Source: CAZLMW01 sp964560875 (GTDB taxonomy: Bacteria; Myxococcota_A; UBA9042). From it: a stretch of DNA of 43,374 nt. Shown here in pieces: positions 32,335-40,804 of this stretch. Positions within the stretch are counted from its first letter, which is position 1, and every line of letters begins with the position of its first letter. Where the stretch lies: assembly GCA_964560875.1 (NCBI GenBank), contig CAZLMW010000065.1, forward strand, positions 1 through 43,374, read 5' to 3'. The notes beneath the pieces were generated by a model. That model did not search any database, was not told the origin of the DNA, and saw only the letters and a list, made by a program, of their open reading frames with translations. The translations under genes and the position numbers were made by a program.

Positions 32335-33966
32335 TCAGTCGAGAGAGTCGGCGCGTTCGGCCGCGATGACCTGGACCAGCGCGAACAGCCACCGGGCGTG
32401 CCCGTTCATCATTTGCAGGCTGGTGAGCTCTTTTTCGGATTCTGGCGCGAAATAGCCGGTGCCCAGGTTGGCGATCGGAACGCCGGCGTCGAGGAACGGA
32501 TCGACGCCGGTGCCGCCGCGAATCGGCATGATTGGGCCGTCGACATCGACCGCTTCGGCGGCCTTGCGCGGCAGGGAAACGAGCTCGGGTCGGTGGACCA
32601 GCCGTGGCGCCATGTTCGCGTACTGCTGGGTCACGACGATACTGGCGGTGTCGGGCAACAAGGACTCGACGTGTGATTCGCGGCTCTCGCGGCCTTCGAG
32701 CAAGAAGTCGCGGATGCGGATGTCCAGCACGCATTGGCCGCCGTTGGAGGCAGCGCGATACGGGTTTGTGTAGCCCTCGTGTCCCTCGGACGCTTCGGCA
32801 GCGACCGGGAAATTCACGTCGTCGTCGAGGAGCGCGTTGACGTAGTCCAGCGTCGCCCAGATGGATGCAGCAGCGGAACCGTTGACCGGATTGTCGGCGT
32901 CGGCCACTTCCCAGGAGGCCCCGCGGCGCACATGTGGCTCAACGATCGCAGCGACGGCTTCCCGCACAGCGGCCAGCGCCTGCTGTTCATCCGTCTCGCC
33001 GACCGAACGGATCGCCAACTGGAGTTGCGCATCGCAGTCGCGGAGGGTGTCGCTTTCGAAACGCACCGGCACGACGGCGGTGGGGGCCAGACCTGTGCCG
33101 GCGAGAACTTCGAGGATCTCCGCGGCGAATCGCGTCGCGGCGCGGTACCCCTCGGCCTTCGCGGTGCACCCGTGCGTGTTCACGCCGCCAAGAGAAACGA
33201 CGACCTGGTGGGACTCGTCGGTCGGCCAGTCCAACCCGCCGGTTGCTGGCGCTTCAAAGACGACCCGCGCGTGCGAGGCGTTGAAGTTCTCGAGGTTGAT
33301 TTCGAACGGCAGAATTCCGTCGATCGTGTAGCCGAAGTCGACGTGTCGGGCAGACAGCGTCTTGGCGAGGCCTTCAACGGCTTGCATTCGCCCGACTTCT
33401 TCGTCCGGGCGCCCGATCAGGAGCAGCGGCGGGTGGGCGGCGGTCGGGTTGGCGGCCAACAAGCGCGCCAGAGTCATCAAGTGGGTCAACCCGAGTTTGT
33501 CATCGAGCCCAAACGGCGCAGTGCCCGTGCCGAACACGATGTCGTGACCGACGAACGGCGCGACGGCCGGGTACGTTTCGACGTCGACGCAAAGCTTGGC
33601 GTTTTCGGGATACGGAACGCGGTCGCCCGCCCATTTCCTGGTGAGGTTGAGCGACGGCACAGCCAAGCTGCCTCGCGCTGTGTCCAGGTGCACCATCATC
33701 GCGATGGGCGCTTGCCGCTGTCCGCCGCGGCGGCCGGCAAATGTGGCGATTACGTTGGCGAATTCATCGCGCTCAACGGTCGCCCCGAGCTCGCCGAAGA
33801 AGGCCGCGAGGTCATCCGCGAGAACGCCCTGCCCTGGAGTCGACGGGATCGAAGCCGAACGTTCGTCGCTAGCGCTGTCGATCGCGACGACGCGCTGCAG
33901 GTGCTCGAACGACCACGCCGAAATCGTCGCGTCAGATTGAGCGGGTACGACGTGCACGTCGGTCAT
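32335..33966 (-). CDS. PepT-like M20-family metallopeptidase
   Basis: The 543-residue protein resembles tripeptide aminopeptidase PepT, but is longer than its about 410 residues. Visible motifs are MMVHLDTARG (first metal ligand His and Asp), FGLDDKLGLTHLMTL (bridging Asp), RPDEEVGRM (catalytic and ligand Glu), YTIDG and NLENFNASHARV. VNTHGCTAKAEGYRAA is the dimer-domain signature, and MPIRGGTGVDPFLDAGVP comes near the end. At the place of the last metal-binding His of PepT (GGYNYHGKHE) it has TGYFAPESEKE, so that His appears to be replaced, perhaps by Glu. The insert around 350-430 is not recognised. GGAG precedes the start. No signal peptide is seen, so it is probably cytoplasmic. Activity is not certain. 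Confidence 0.82.
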   Translation of the reverse strand: MTDVHVVPAQSDATISAWSFEHLQRVVAIDSASDERSASIPSTPGQGVLADDLAAFFGELGATVERDEFANVIATFAGRRGGQRQAPIAMMVHLDTARGSLAVPSLNLTRKWAGDRVPYPENAKLCVDVETYPAVAPFVGHDIVFGTGTAPFGLDDKLGLTHLMTLARLLAANPTAAHPPLLLIGRPDEEVGRMQAVEGLAKTLSARHVDFGYTIDGILPFEINLENFNASHARVVFEAPATGGLDWPTDESHQVVVSLGGVNTHGCTAKAEGYRAATRFAAEILEVLAGTGLAPTAVVPVRFESDTLRDCDAQLQLAIRSVGETDEQQALAAVREAVAAIVEPHVRRGASWEVADADNPVNGSAAASIWATLDYVNALLDDDVNFPVAAEASEGHEGYTNPYRAASNGGQCVLDIRIRDFLLEGRESRESHVESLLPDTASIVVTQQYANMAPRLVHRPELVSLPRKAAEAVDVDGPIMPIRGGTGVDPFLDAGVPIANLGTGYFAPESEKELTSLQMMNGHARWLFALVQVIAAERADSLD

Positions 33967-34104
33967 GGTTGCTCCCAAATCGCTGTTCCACGTTGCGTTT
34001 ATGCCGAAAGGCTGCGGCGTGTTTTCCGCTGGTGGGCCAGGCGCGCGGAGGGTAGCGACGGCGACGGTGTCGCGCAATCCGTTGGGCGTGTATACGGTGG
34101 CGGC

Positions 34105-35166
34105 ATGAGTCACCGAAAGCCCGATATCACCTCGAAACTCCAGCGCGCGTGGCTGCGACGTCTCGCCGGTGAGTGGCGCGAGGCGAATGAAGACCGCTTC
34201 GAAGGCGGCCTGCGCGCGCCCGCGTTTCGCATCGAATCGGTCGACGGGAGGCTCGGAAGTTGGAACAGCGCGACGCGCACCATCTCGATCGCCGCTGAGC
34301 ACATCTGGCAACACCGCTGGTGCGATGTCGTGGCGACGTTGCAGCACGAAATGGCGCACCAGTACGTCGATGAACGCCTCGGGGGCGACGCCCGGCCGCA
34401 CGGAGAGCGATTTGACTACGCTTGTCGTCTGCTCGGGATCGATTCGGCAGCAAGCGGAAGGCCTGTCGCTGGCGATGACACCACGAATCGGGTGCTGGCC
34501 CGGATCCGCAAGCTGCTCGCGCTGGCAGAGTCCGACAATCGCCATGAAGCTGAAGCCGCCATGGCCGCCGCAAACACGTTGTTGCTGCGTTACAACCTCG
34601 AGCTCCCCGAGAAGGGGGAGGTCGGCTCCTATCGACATCGCGTCGTCGGTCGAAGCGGCGCCGCCCTGCCGCTCGCGTGGAAGCTGATCGCGGGCATCCT
34701 GTCGGAGTTTTTCTTCGTCGAATGCATCTGGGTTCAGACGTACAACGCCCGCCGCGACCGGTCAGAGAGGCAATTGGAGCTGCTGGGCACGCCCACAAAC
34801 CTTGAGCTCGCGGCCTACGTGCACGATTTCTTGCACGGCGAAGTGCAGCGGCTGTGGCAAGGGGCGCAGCACACCATCGCCGGTGGTCGCGGCCGCAAAC
34901 GGGAATACATCGCCGGGGTCCTCATGGGCTTCACCCACCGCCTCCGCCAAGAGCGCGTGGTCAATGGCGAGCGCGGCTTGGTTTGGGTGGGAGATGCGGA
35001 CCTGGATGGCTTTGTGCGCGAGCGATTTCCGCGCCTGCGAACGCTGTCAGGTGCCGGGGTGAGGCGAACGCGCGCGCATGAAGCGGGGCGAGCTGCCGGC
35101 AAGCGCCTGACGATTCGAAAGCCTGTCAACGAACGAAGCAACCGTGGCCGTCTCCTGCCCGGCTGA
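34105..35166 (+). CDS. SprT-like zinc metallopeptidase with DUF2786 domain
   Basis: The 353-residue protein begins with a SprT-like domain: RLGSWNSATRTISIAAEH, then LQHEMAHQYVDE, where His81, Glu82 and His85 form the HExxH zinc site. RPHGERFDYACRLLGI supplies the likely third ligand. A DUF2786 domain follows (VLARIRKLLALAESDNRHEAE and AAANTLLLRYNL), then a C-terminal region (LGTPTNLELAAYVHDFLHGEV and onward) that often accompanies it. The eukaryotic relative SPRTN cleaves proteins crosslinked to DNA; the bacterial fusion has no established role that I know. The ATG at 34105 has GGTGG upstream. It is divergent from the PepT-like gene and ends seven bases before a convergent gene. Confidence 0.88.
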   Translation: MSHRKPDITSKLQRAWLRRLAGEWREANEDRFEGGLRAPAFRIESVDGRLGSWNSATRTISIAAEHIWQHRWCDVVATLQHEMAHQYVDERLGGDARPHGERFDYACRLLGIDSAASGRPVAGDDTTNRVLARIRKLLALAESDNRHEAEAAMAAANTLLLRYNLELPEKGEVGSYRHRVVGRSGAALPLAWKLIAGILSEFFFVECIWVQTYNARRDRSERQLELLGTPTNLELAAYVHDFLHGEVQRLWQGAQHTIAGGRGRKREYIAGVLMGFTHRLRQERVVNGERGLVWVGDADLDGFVRERFPRLRTLSGAGVRRTRAHEAGRAAGKRLTIRKPVNERSNRGRLLPG

Positions 35167-35172
35167 TCAGCG

Positions 35173-37127
35173 CTACGGGCATTTGCCGTTCGATTTCAGC
35201 GCGGCGCCCTGCGAAGCGGCCACGCAGAGGTTGCTGTACGTCTTGCCGTTACAACCGCACACCGGTTTGTAGATCATCGGGCACATCGGCGGCCCGAGCG
35301 GCGCGCACACGCCCTTTTTGCCGCAAGAGCCGAGCGGGCCGGTGCAGTACTGGCCTTTGAGGCAGGTGTTCTTGCCGCCGATCACGCAGCCGCCAGGGGC
35401 CGGGGGCGTGCAGGTGCCCATGATGTTGGGGGCTTTGCACTTGGCGTCGCAGCCGCAGGCCGTCGCGCCGGTGCAGGTCCCGCCACCGCATTGCGCGTCG
35501 GTCCAGCATTTGCCCTTCGGCAGATTGGTCACGGTCATGCAGATGCCGGCCTTGAACGGGCCGAAGAAACACACCTGGCCCTTCTTGCAGTTGGCGTCCA
35601 CCTTGCAGCATCCCGGCTGCGATGGCGCGGCGCACGTGCCCGGTTTGTCAGGCGCGAAACATGCGGCGCCGCACGGGCATACGCTGGCCCCGGAGCATTT
35701 CGCCCCGCCGCACTGAGCGTCGCTCCAGCACTCTCCCTTCTTCAACTGTGTCGGGTCTTTGCAGCGGCTCTTGGTCATGCCGATCGCGGGGCCGCAGACC
35801 AGCGGCGCTTTGCAGTCCTTGTTGGACGCACAGCAGCCGGGTGCGACAGGCGCGCATGTGCCCTGGTTCTTGATGTTGGTGCCGGCCGATCCCGCCATGC
35901 ACGCGTTGCCATGCGTGGTGCCGTCGCAGCCGCAGACCGGCTTGTAGATCTTGTTGCAGCCTTGCGGTTTGGGCTGACAGCTGCCCGCGCCTGAGCAGCC
36001 GAGGAGCAGCTTGCAGTAGTTGCCGGCCCCACAATCGGTGTCCTTGATGCCGGGCACACCGATCGAGCAAACCTTGGGCAGAATCCCGCCGCACGTTCCC
36101 GGTTTGTCGGGGACGATGCACTTGGCGTTGCACGGACAGGCAGAGGCGCCGTTGCAGGTCTTGCCGCCGCATTGCGCCGCGGTCCAGCACTGGCCTTTGC
36201 CCAACTTGGTGACGTCCTTGCACACGCCGTTTCCGGTCGCGCCGCTGACGCAAACCATGCCCTTGCTCTTGCAGTCGGTGTCGACCTTGCAGCAGCCGGG
36301 CGTGGTGGTGCCGCAGCCGGGGATCGGCTTGAATTCGCACTGTCCCGAGTTGGGGTTGCAGGCGCCCTTCTTGCACTTGTCTTTGCTCTTGCAGAGCTTG
36401 GGCGCGCCCGGTTTGCACACCGAACCGGGACCACCGGGCACCGCCTGGCACGTATCGCCGGTCGAGCAGGCGTTTCCGTCGTCGCAGGCAGACCCGGGCG
36501 GCAGCGGTTTGAACACGCATGTCCCGTTTGCCTTGTCGCACTCATCGGACGTGCAGGCGTTGCCGTCATTGCACACCTTGCCGCCGCAGGTCGGGCCGGG
36601 GGCCTCACACTTGCCGGGTTTGTCCGCGATGATGCACTGCGCACCGCATGGACAGATGATGGCGCCGATGCATTTGTTGCCGCCGCACTGAGCCGACGTC
36701 CAACACTGACCAGGCTTCAGAGGCGTGATCGCCTTGCAGACTTTGTTCTTTCCGGTGCCGGCACAGACGCCGCCTTTGCACTGGCNNNNNNNNNNNNNNN
36801 NNNNNNNNNNNNNNNNNNNNNNNNNNNNNNNNNNNNNNNNNNNNNNNNNNNNNNNNNNNNNNNNNNNNNNNNNNNNNNNNNNNNNCCGCCAGAGGAGGCC
36901 CCTGCATCCGAAGCGCCACTGCTTGAAGTCGCGCCGCCGTCGCTGAGCTGTGCTGTGTCCTTGCCGCCGCCACCAGCGTCGGTCGCCACGTCGGCCACAC
37001 CGATCGAGCCAGGATCCGTTGTTCCGCCTGCGCATCCGGCAAACGTCATGGACGCGGCAGCGATGGTGACAGTGACTGTCAGCCAATTGGTGTTTGGGGT
37101 CGCGAACAAGACGGTCGATAGGCGCAT
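35173..37127 (-). CDS. Cysteine-rich lipoprotein with two Kazal-like domains (interrupted by gap)
   Basis: The start at 37127 has GGAGG upstream; the lipobox ends at Cys32. A Gly/Asp/Ser/Ala linker leads into the gap at 36786-36885. After the gap are several modules of the form CWTxAQCGGxxCxGAxxCPC.AxC. CNDGNACTSDECDKANGTC, a repeat type also found in the other large lipoproteins, follows. Two Kazal-like domains are clear: NKIYKPVCGCDGTTHGNAC and, at the C-terminus, MIYKPVCGCNGKTYSNLC. Kazal domains are canonical serine-protease inhibitors in animals and oomycetes, so protease inhibition is possible. The frames on the two sides of the gap differ by one because the gap length is arbitrary. About 560 residues are readable. 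Confidence 0.82.
36786..36885. other. Assembly gap (100 N) inside lipoprotein gene
   Basis: Exactly 100 unknown bases lie in the Kazal lipoprotein gene, between the Ser/Gly/Ala linker and the first cysteine module. Repetitive coding sequence at this place is a likely cause of the break. True gap length is unknown. Confidence 0.98.
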
Positions 37128-37258
37128 CGGAAACTCCTCCCTCGTGCAGGCGCGCGGACTATAGCAATTCCCGCCCGCTGCTGCCGCAGTCGAGACACGT
37201 TTCAAACACGGCTCAAGACGGTCGATCCGGTCGCCTGGTAGTTGGCTGCGAGGTCGAT

Positions 37259-40200
37259 TCAGGTTCCCTGCCGGCCACGCCGACGGATTCCTCGTTTTTC
37301 CTTGGCCTTATCGAAGGCGGTCGGCTTATTGACCTCGGGAATCGGCCACGCGAACCGCTGCGCGAGCTTGCCAGGCGGCCACCCCGTGAAGCGCGGCACG
37401 GTGTTCATCTCGCGATCATATTGCGCTTGCGTGATCACCTTGTAGTGCAACATTCGCGTCAGGATTTGCAGCACGCGCCGTTGGTACCAGGGCTTGTAGA
37501 CCTGGGCGCGGAAGGCGAAGTCGGCGCATCGCGGGCACGGCTTGATGGAGCCCAGGAACGCGGCCTCCAGTGGGGTGAGTCGCGACGGTGACTTGTCGAA
37601 GTAGTGCTTCGCCGCCCGCTTGACGCCGTACATCTTCGGGCCGAATTCCACCGCGTTGGTGTAGATCTCGAGAATCCGGGCTTTCTTCACGTTGCGCTCC
37701 ATCGCCCAGACGATGAGGAGCTCCTCGAACTTGCGCGCCAGGAACTTGCTGCGCGTCATGTAGAGGTTCTTCACCAGTTGTTGGGTAAGTGTCGAACCAC
37801 CATAGACAAACCGTCCATAGTGCAGATCGAGCCGTACCGCCCGATTGAGCAGGAATTCGTTCAGTCCGCGGTGGGCCCAGAACGAGCCGTCCTCGGTCGT
37901 TGTCATCGCATAAGGCACCCAGCGCGGCATCTCACCGAGCGACGTCCACGACCCCGATCCCGGCCCGATTTCGACCTTTTCGAGCGTCTTGCCATCCTCG
38001 TTGACCTTGCGCGTAAAGCGCTGCGACATCTCGCCGACATCGACGCGTCCCAGCGATGTCACGCGGCAGTGTTTGTCGTTGAGCTGAAACGCCAACTCGG
38101 AAAACCAGGGGTGGGCGACGTTGATCTGCAAGTCGAGCCACCAGTCCACGGTTCCGACCGCTTGGATGTCGCCAATTGTCGGCAGTAGCGTGCGCGGAAT
38201 CGACCTGGCGGCGGCCGCGCAGTCCTGCCGTGGCATCGCGATATGGAAGTCGACAACCGGCGCGTGGCGTAGGCGATGAACCCGCGCACGGGTTGCGATC
38301 GCGAAGTCTCCGATGGACACGCGGCCCAGGGCGATATCGATCGCGCGCGGTCGCGTTGTCGCGTCGATCTGCCAGTCGGTTTCGATGCTGAGGTCTGTGA
38401 TGGGCCCGGGCGCGAATCGCCACCAGTCGATGCCGATGCCGGTTGCCTGCAGATGCCCCTGTGCGTGGACCCCGCCGACACCGCCAAACATCGCCTCGCC
38501 GTCGAACCGCAGGCTGGCGTCCGGCGCGATTCCGACCGGCTCTTCCGCCGCCATGACGGGACCGAGGGCCTTGTCGAGGTCGAGCCGCCAGAGGATTCGC
38601 CCCGAGGATCCGGTTCGGTCGAGCGCGACCTCCAGGTTTCCGCCGCGTTCTTTGCCGACTTCGATGACCAATTCGGCCTCGACGGCGCTGGGGATCTCCG
38701 GCCGCGGGTCGACGCGTGCACGTTTGGCACGGACTCCCAATCGCCACGGATTGTCACCGGCGGCAACGAGCTCGAACACCGCGTCCTCGAGCAGCACGTG
38801 GGGGAACTCTTCAATGCGGTCAGCGAGGGTGACGAGTTGCGCGTCGAGATCGATGGCAAGCCGCTTGTGCAGCTGCTTGAGCGGCTTGACGAAGCGTTTT
38901 GTGTACGGCAGGTCGCGGCCCTTGAGACGTTGCGAACGCCTGGCGATGAGTTCGGCGCGCTCTTCGGTGGCGGTTGGCTTGGCCTTGGCGGGCTGCGGCG
39001 GCTCATATTCGTTGGCCATAGCGGCGAGCCGTGCCGCGATGGGTTGCTGCACGGACTTGCCGTCCTTGGCCTTGTCGGGAGCCGACTCCGCTGGGTCTTT
39101 GGCCGGCGGTTGTGCAGGCGTGGTCGCCGCCTTTTTGCGCAACACGTTGCGACGGTAGCGAGCGACGATCCCCTCCCACCGCCGCGCGGCTTTTGCAGCC
39201 TTGCGTATCAGTCGGCTGTTGCCGGTGTCGCGGGCCTCGCGCAGCTTCGCGTCCGCCCTGGCTTTGCGTTTCAGGTTGATCTCGAGCAGCTCCCGGGCCC
39301 TTTCCAGCGGCGTCCGGCTGGCCGACTTCGGGGTCTTTTTTGCTTTGGGCGCACGTCTCCGTCGGCCTCGACGCGCGTTCTTTCGGCGCTGCGCCCGCGC
39401 TTTCTTGCGCATATCGCGGCGGCTGAGAAGCGGAATGGGATTGGGCCAACCGGGGCGATTCGAGCCGGACCGTAGTCGCGCGTCTTCCTGACGTTTTTCA
39501 GCCGCAGCGACGCGGTGAGGCCAGCTCGCTGCCAACCGTCCGACCAATGGAATCGTCGGGGTCAGCGCGTGATCAGCGGCCACACTGGCAACCAAACCTT
39601 CGGCACGAACGCGAATCATCGGCGCTGCGAGCTTACGGATCGCTTCAAGCGGTGCCTCGACCTTCACGGATCGTGCTCGAGAGCGCACAGCGCCTTGTCC
39701 GATGCTGGCCGCGCCGTCGATCAGCCGCAACTCGACGCGGTCGCCGCCCATGGCGAGCAGCTTTCGGGCCTCGACGCGCGCGATTTCGACCTTTCCGCCC
39801 GGTGCGCTCGCCATCTTGAGGAGCCATTGGGGGAGGCGCTGTTTCGGGTTGTCGCGCAGCCAGTTGGCGGGGTGCACCATCACGTTTGTCGCGACTGCCG
39901 TGAGCACGCCGGTCAAGGTCACGGAGAAGCGTCCGATCTCCGCCGCTGGATCGTCGCCCACGAGAGCGCGAACGCGCGTCAGGTAGGGGCCCGTAGCCCG
40001 CGTCCAGCCGCCACCGCCCACTTCGACCGCGTCCGTGCCGGTCAATTCGGCGACGGCGTCGGGGAGCGCGTACCGCAGGGGCACGTTGGCTTGCAGGCTC
40101 ACCCATGGCGTGCCGTCTTCAGCGGGTTGAACCTTGCCGCGCCAATGTGTTTGAACCGGAGAGAGCAGGCTCGCCGAAGCGGTGCCCTGGCCCGACGGGT

Positions 40201-40750
40201 CGATGGTCACGTCGATATCCCGGACGGCGACCCCTTCCGGCGCGGCGGCCGCGTACTTGCCGATCACATCGACGCGCACCACGCCGCCGACTACCTGGAC
40301 CGCTGGCCAAGGAGCCTTGGATGTCTTCTTGCTGCTGGACCGTCGCGCGCCGCGTGCTCTGCGCAGGTTCTGGCGCACGACGCGGGCCCATCGGTTCAAC
40401 TCGCGCGCCTGGCCGTCGACAACGCGCGTGTGCAGGCGCGGTTGATGGACGGCGACGGTGTCCGGGCGACGCTTCCCGGCGAACGCCTTGGTCGGCGAGA
40501 TGTGGGCTTCGATCCGGTCGATCGCGAACGCTTCGGTGTCATCGACGCGCAACGCCTTGAGCTTGCGAACGGTCAAGGTGCCGAACGGCGAGATGGAGAC
40601 ATCGCCGACCTCAACACGCAGTCCAGCGACGGCGCCGGTCGTGATCAGCTTGTCGCGCACCTTGCCGGCGGCCCACTTCGACGCGCCGAGCACGCCTGCA
40701 ACGAACGCCAGGGCCAACACAAGCACGATAATCCGTACGCGTTTGTTCAC
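37259..40750 (-). CDS. AsmA-like / GT51 peptidoglycan glycosyltransferase fusion
   Basis: The 1163-residue protein has one N-terminal transmembrane helix (IIVLVLALAFVAGVLGASKWAA). A long AsmA-like periplasmic region follows (VGDVSISPFGTLTVRKLKAL and onward), interrupted at about 430-640 by a very basic Arg/Lys/Ala-rich segment. The C-terminal 250 residues are a complete GT51 transglycosylase domain. Glu953 in TTEDGSFWAHRGLN is the catalytic acid; GGSTLTQQLVKNLYMTR and RKFEELLIVWAMERN, then ILEIYTNAVEFG, are the other motifs. GT51 enzymes polymerise lipid II into glycan strands. There is no transpeptidase domain, so it is MtgA-like in activity. The start is GTG. It lies 54 bases downstream of the GGDDxY lipoprotein gene, probably in one operon. 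AsmA-like proteins are linked to envelope lipid traffic, so the fusion may join two envelope tasks. Confidence 0.88.
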   Translation of the reverse strand: MNKRVRIIVLVLALAFVAGVLGASKWAAGKVRDKLITTGAVAGLRVEVGDVSISPFGTLTVRKLKALRVDDTEAFAIDRIEAHISPTKAFAGKRRPDTVAVHQPRLHTRVVDGQARELNRWARVVRQNLRRARGARRSSSKKTSKAPWPAVQVVGGVVRVDVIGKYAAAAPEGVAVRDIDVTIDPSGQGTASASLLSPVQTHWRGKVQPAEDGTPWVSLQANVPLRYALPDAVAELTGTDAVEVGGGGWTRATGPYLTRVRALVGDDPAAEIGRFSVTLTGVLTAVATNVMVHPANWLRDNPKQRLPQWLLKMASAPGGKVEIARVEARKLLAMGGDRVELRLIDGAASIGQGAVRSRARSVKVEAPLEAIRKLAAPMIRVRAEGLVASVAADHALTPTIPLVGRLAASWPHRVAAAEKRQEDARLRSGSNRPGWPNPIPLLSRRDMRKKARAQRRKNARRGRRRRAPKAKKTPKSASRTPLERARELLEINLKRKARADAKLREARDTGNSRLIRKAAKAARRWEGIVARYRRNVLRKKAATTPAQPPAKDPAESAPDKAKDGKSVQQPIAARLAAMANEYEPPQPAKAKPTATEERAELIARRSQRLKGRDLPYTKRFVKPLKQLHKRLAIDLDAQLVTLADRIEEFPHVLLEDAVFELVAAGDNPWRLGVRAKRARVDPRPEIPSAVEAELVIEVGKERGGNLEVALDRTGSSGRILWRLDLDKALGPVMAAEEPVGIAPDASLRFDGEAMFGGVGGVHAQGHLQATGIGIDWWRFAPGPITDLSIETDWQIDATTRPRAIDIALGRVSIGDFAIATRARVHRLRHAPVVDFHIAMPRQDCAAAARSIPRTLLPTIGDIQAVGTVDWWLDLQINVAHPWFSELAFQLNDKHCRVTSLGRVDVGEMSQRFTRKVNEDGKTLEKVEIGPGSGSWTSLGEMPRWVPYAMTTTEDGSFWAHRGLNEFLLNRAVRLDLHYGRFVYGGSTLTQQLVKNLYMTRSKFLARKFEELLIVWAMERNVKKARILEIYTNAVEFGPKMYGVKRAAKHYFDKSPSRLTPLEAAFLGSIKPCPRCADFAFRAQVYKPWYQRRVLQILTRMLHYKVITQAQYDREMNTVPRFTGWPPGKLAQRFAWPIPEVNKPTAFDKAKEKRGIRRRGRQGT

Positions 40751-40804
40751 GAGCCGGTGTTCTCCGTCAGGGGCTCAAAGCGGACGCGAATCGGCGCCCA
40801 TGCT

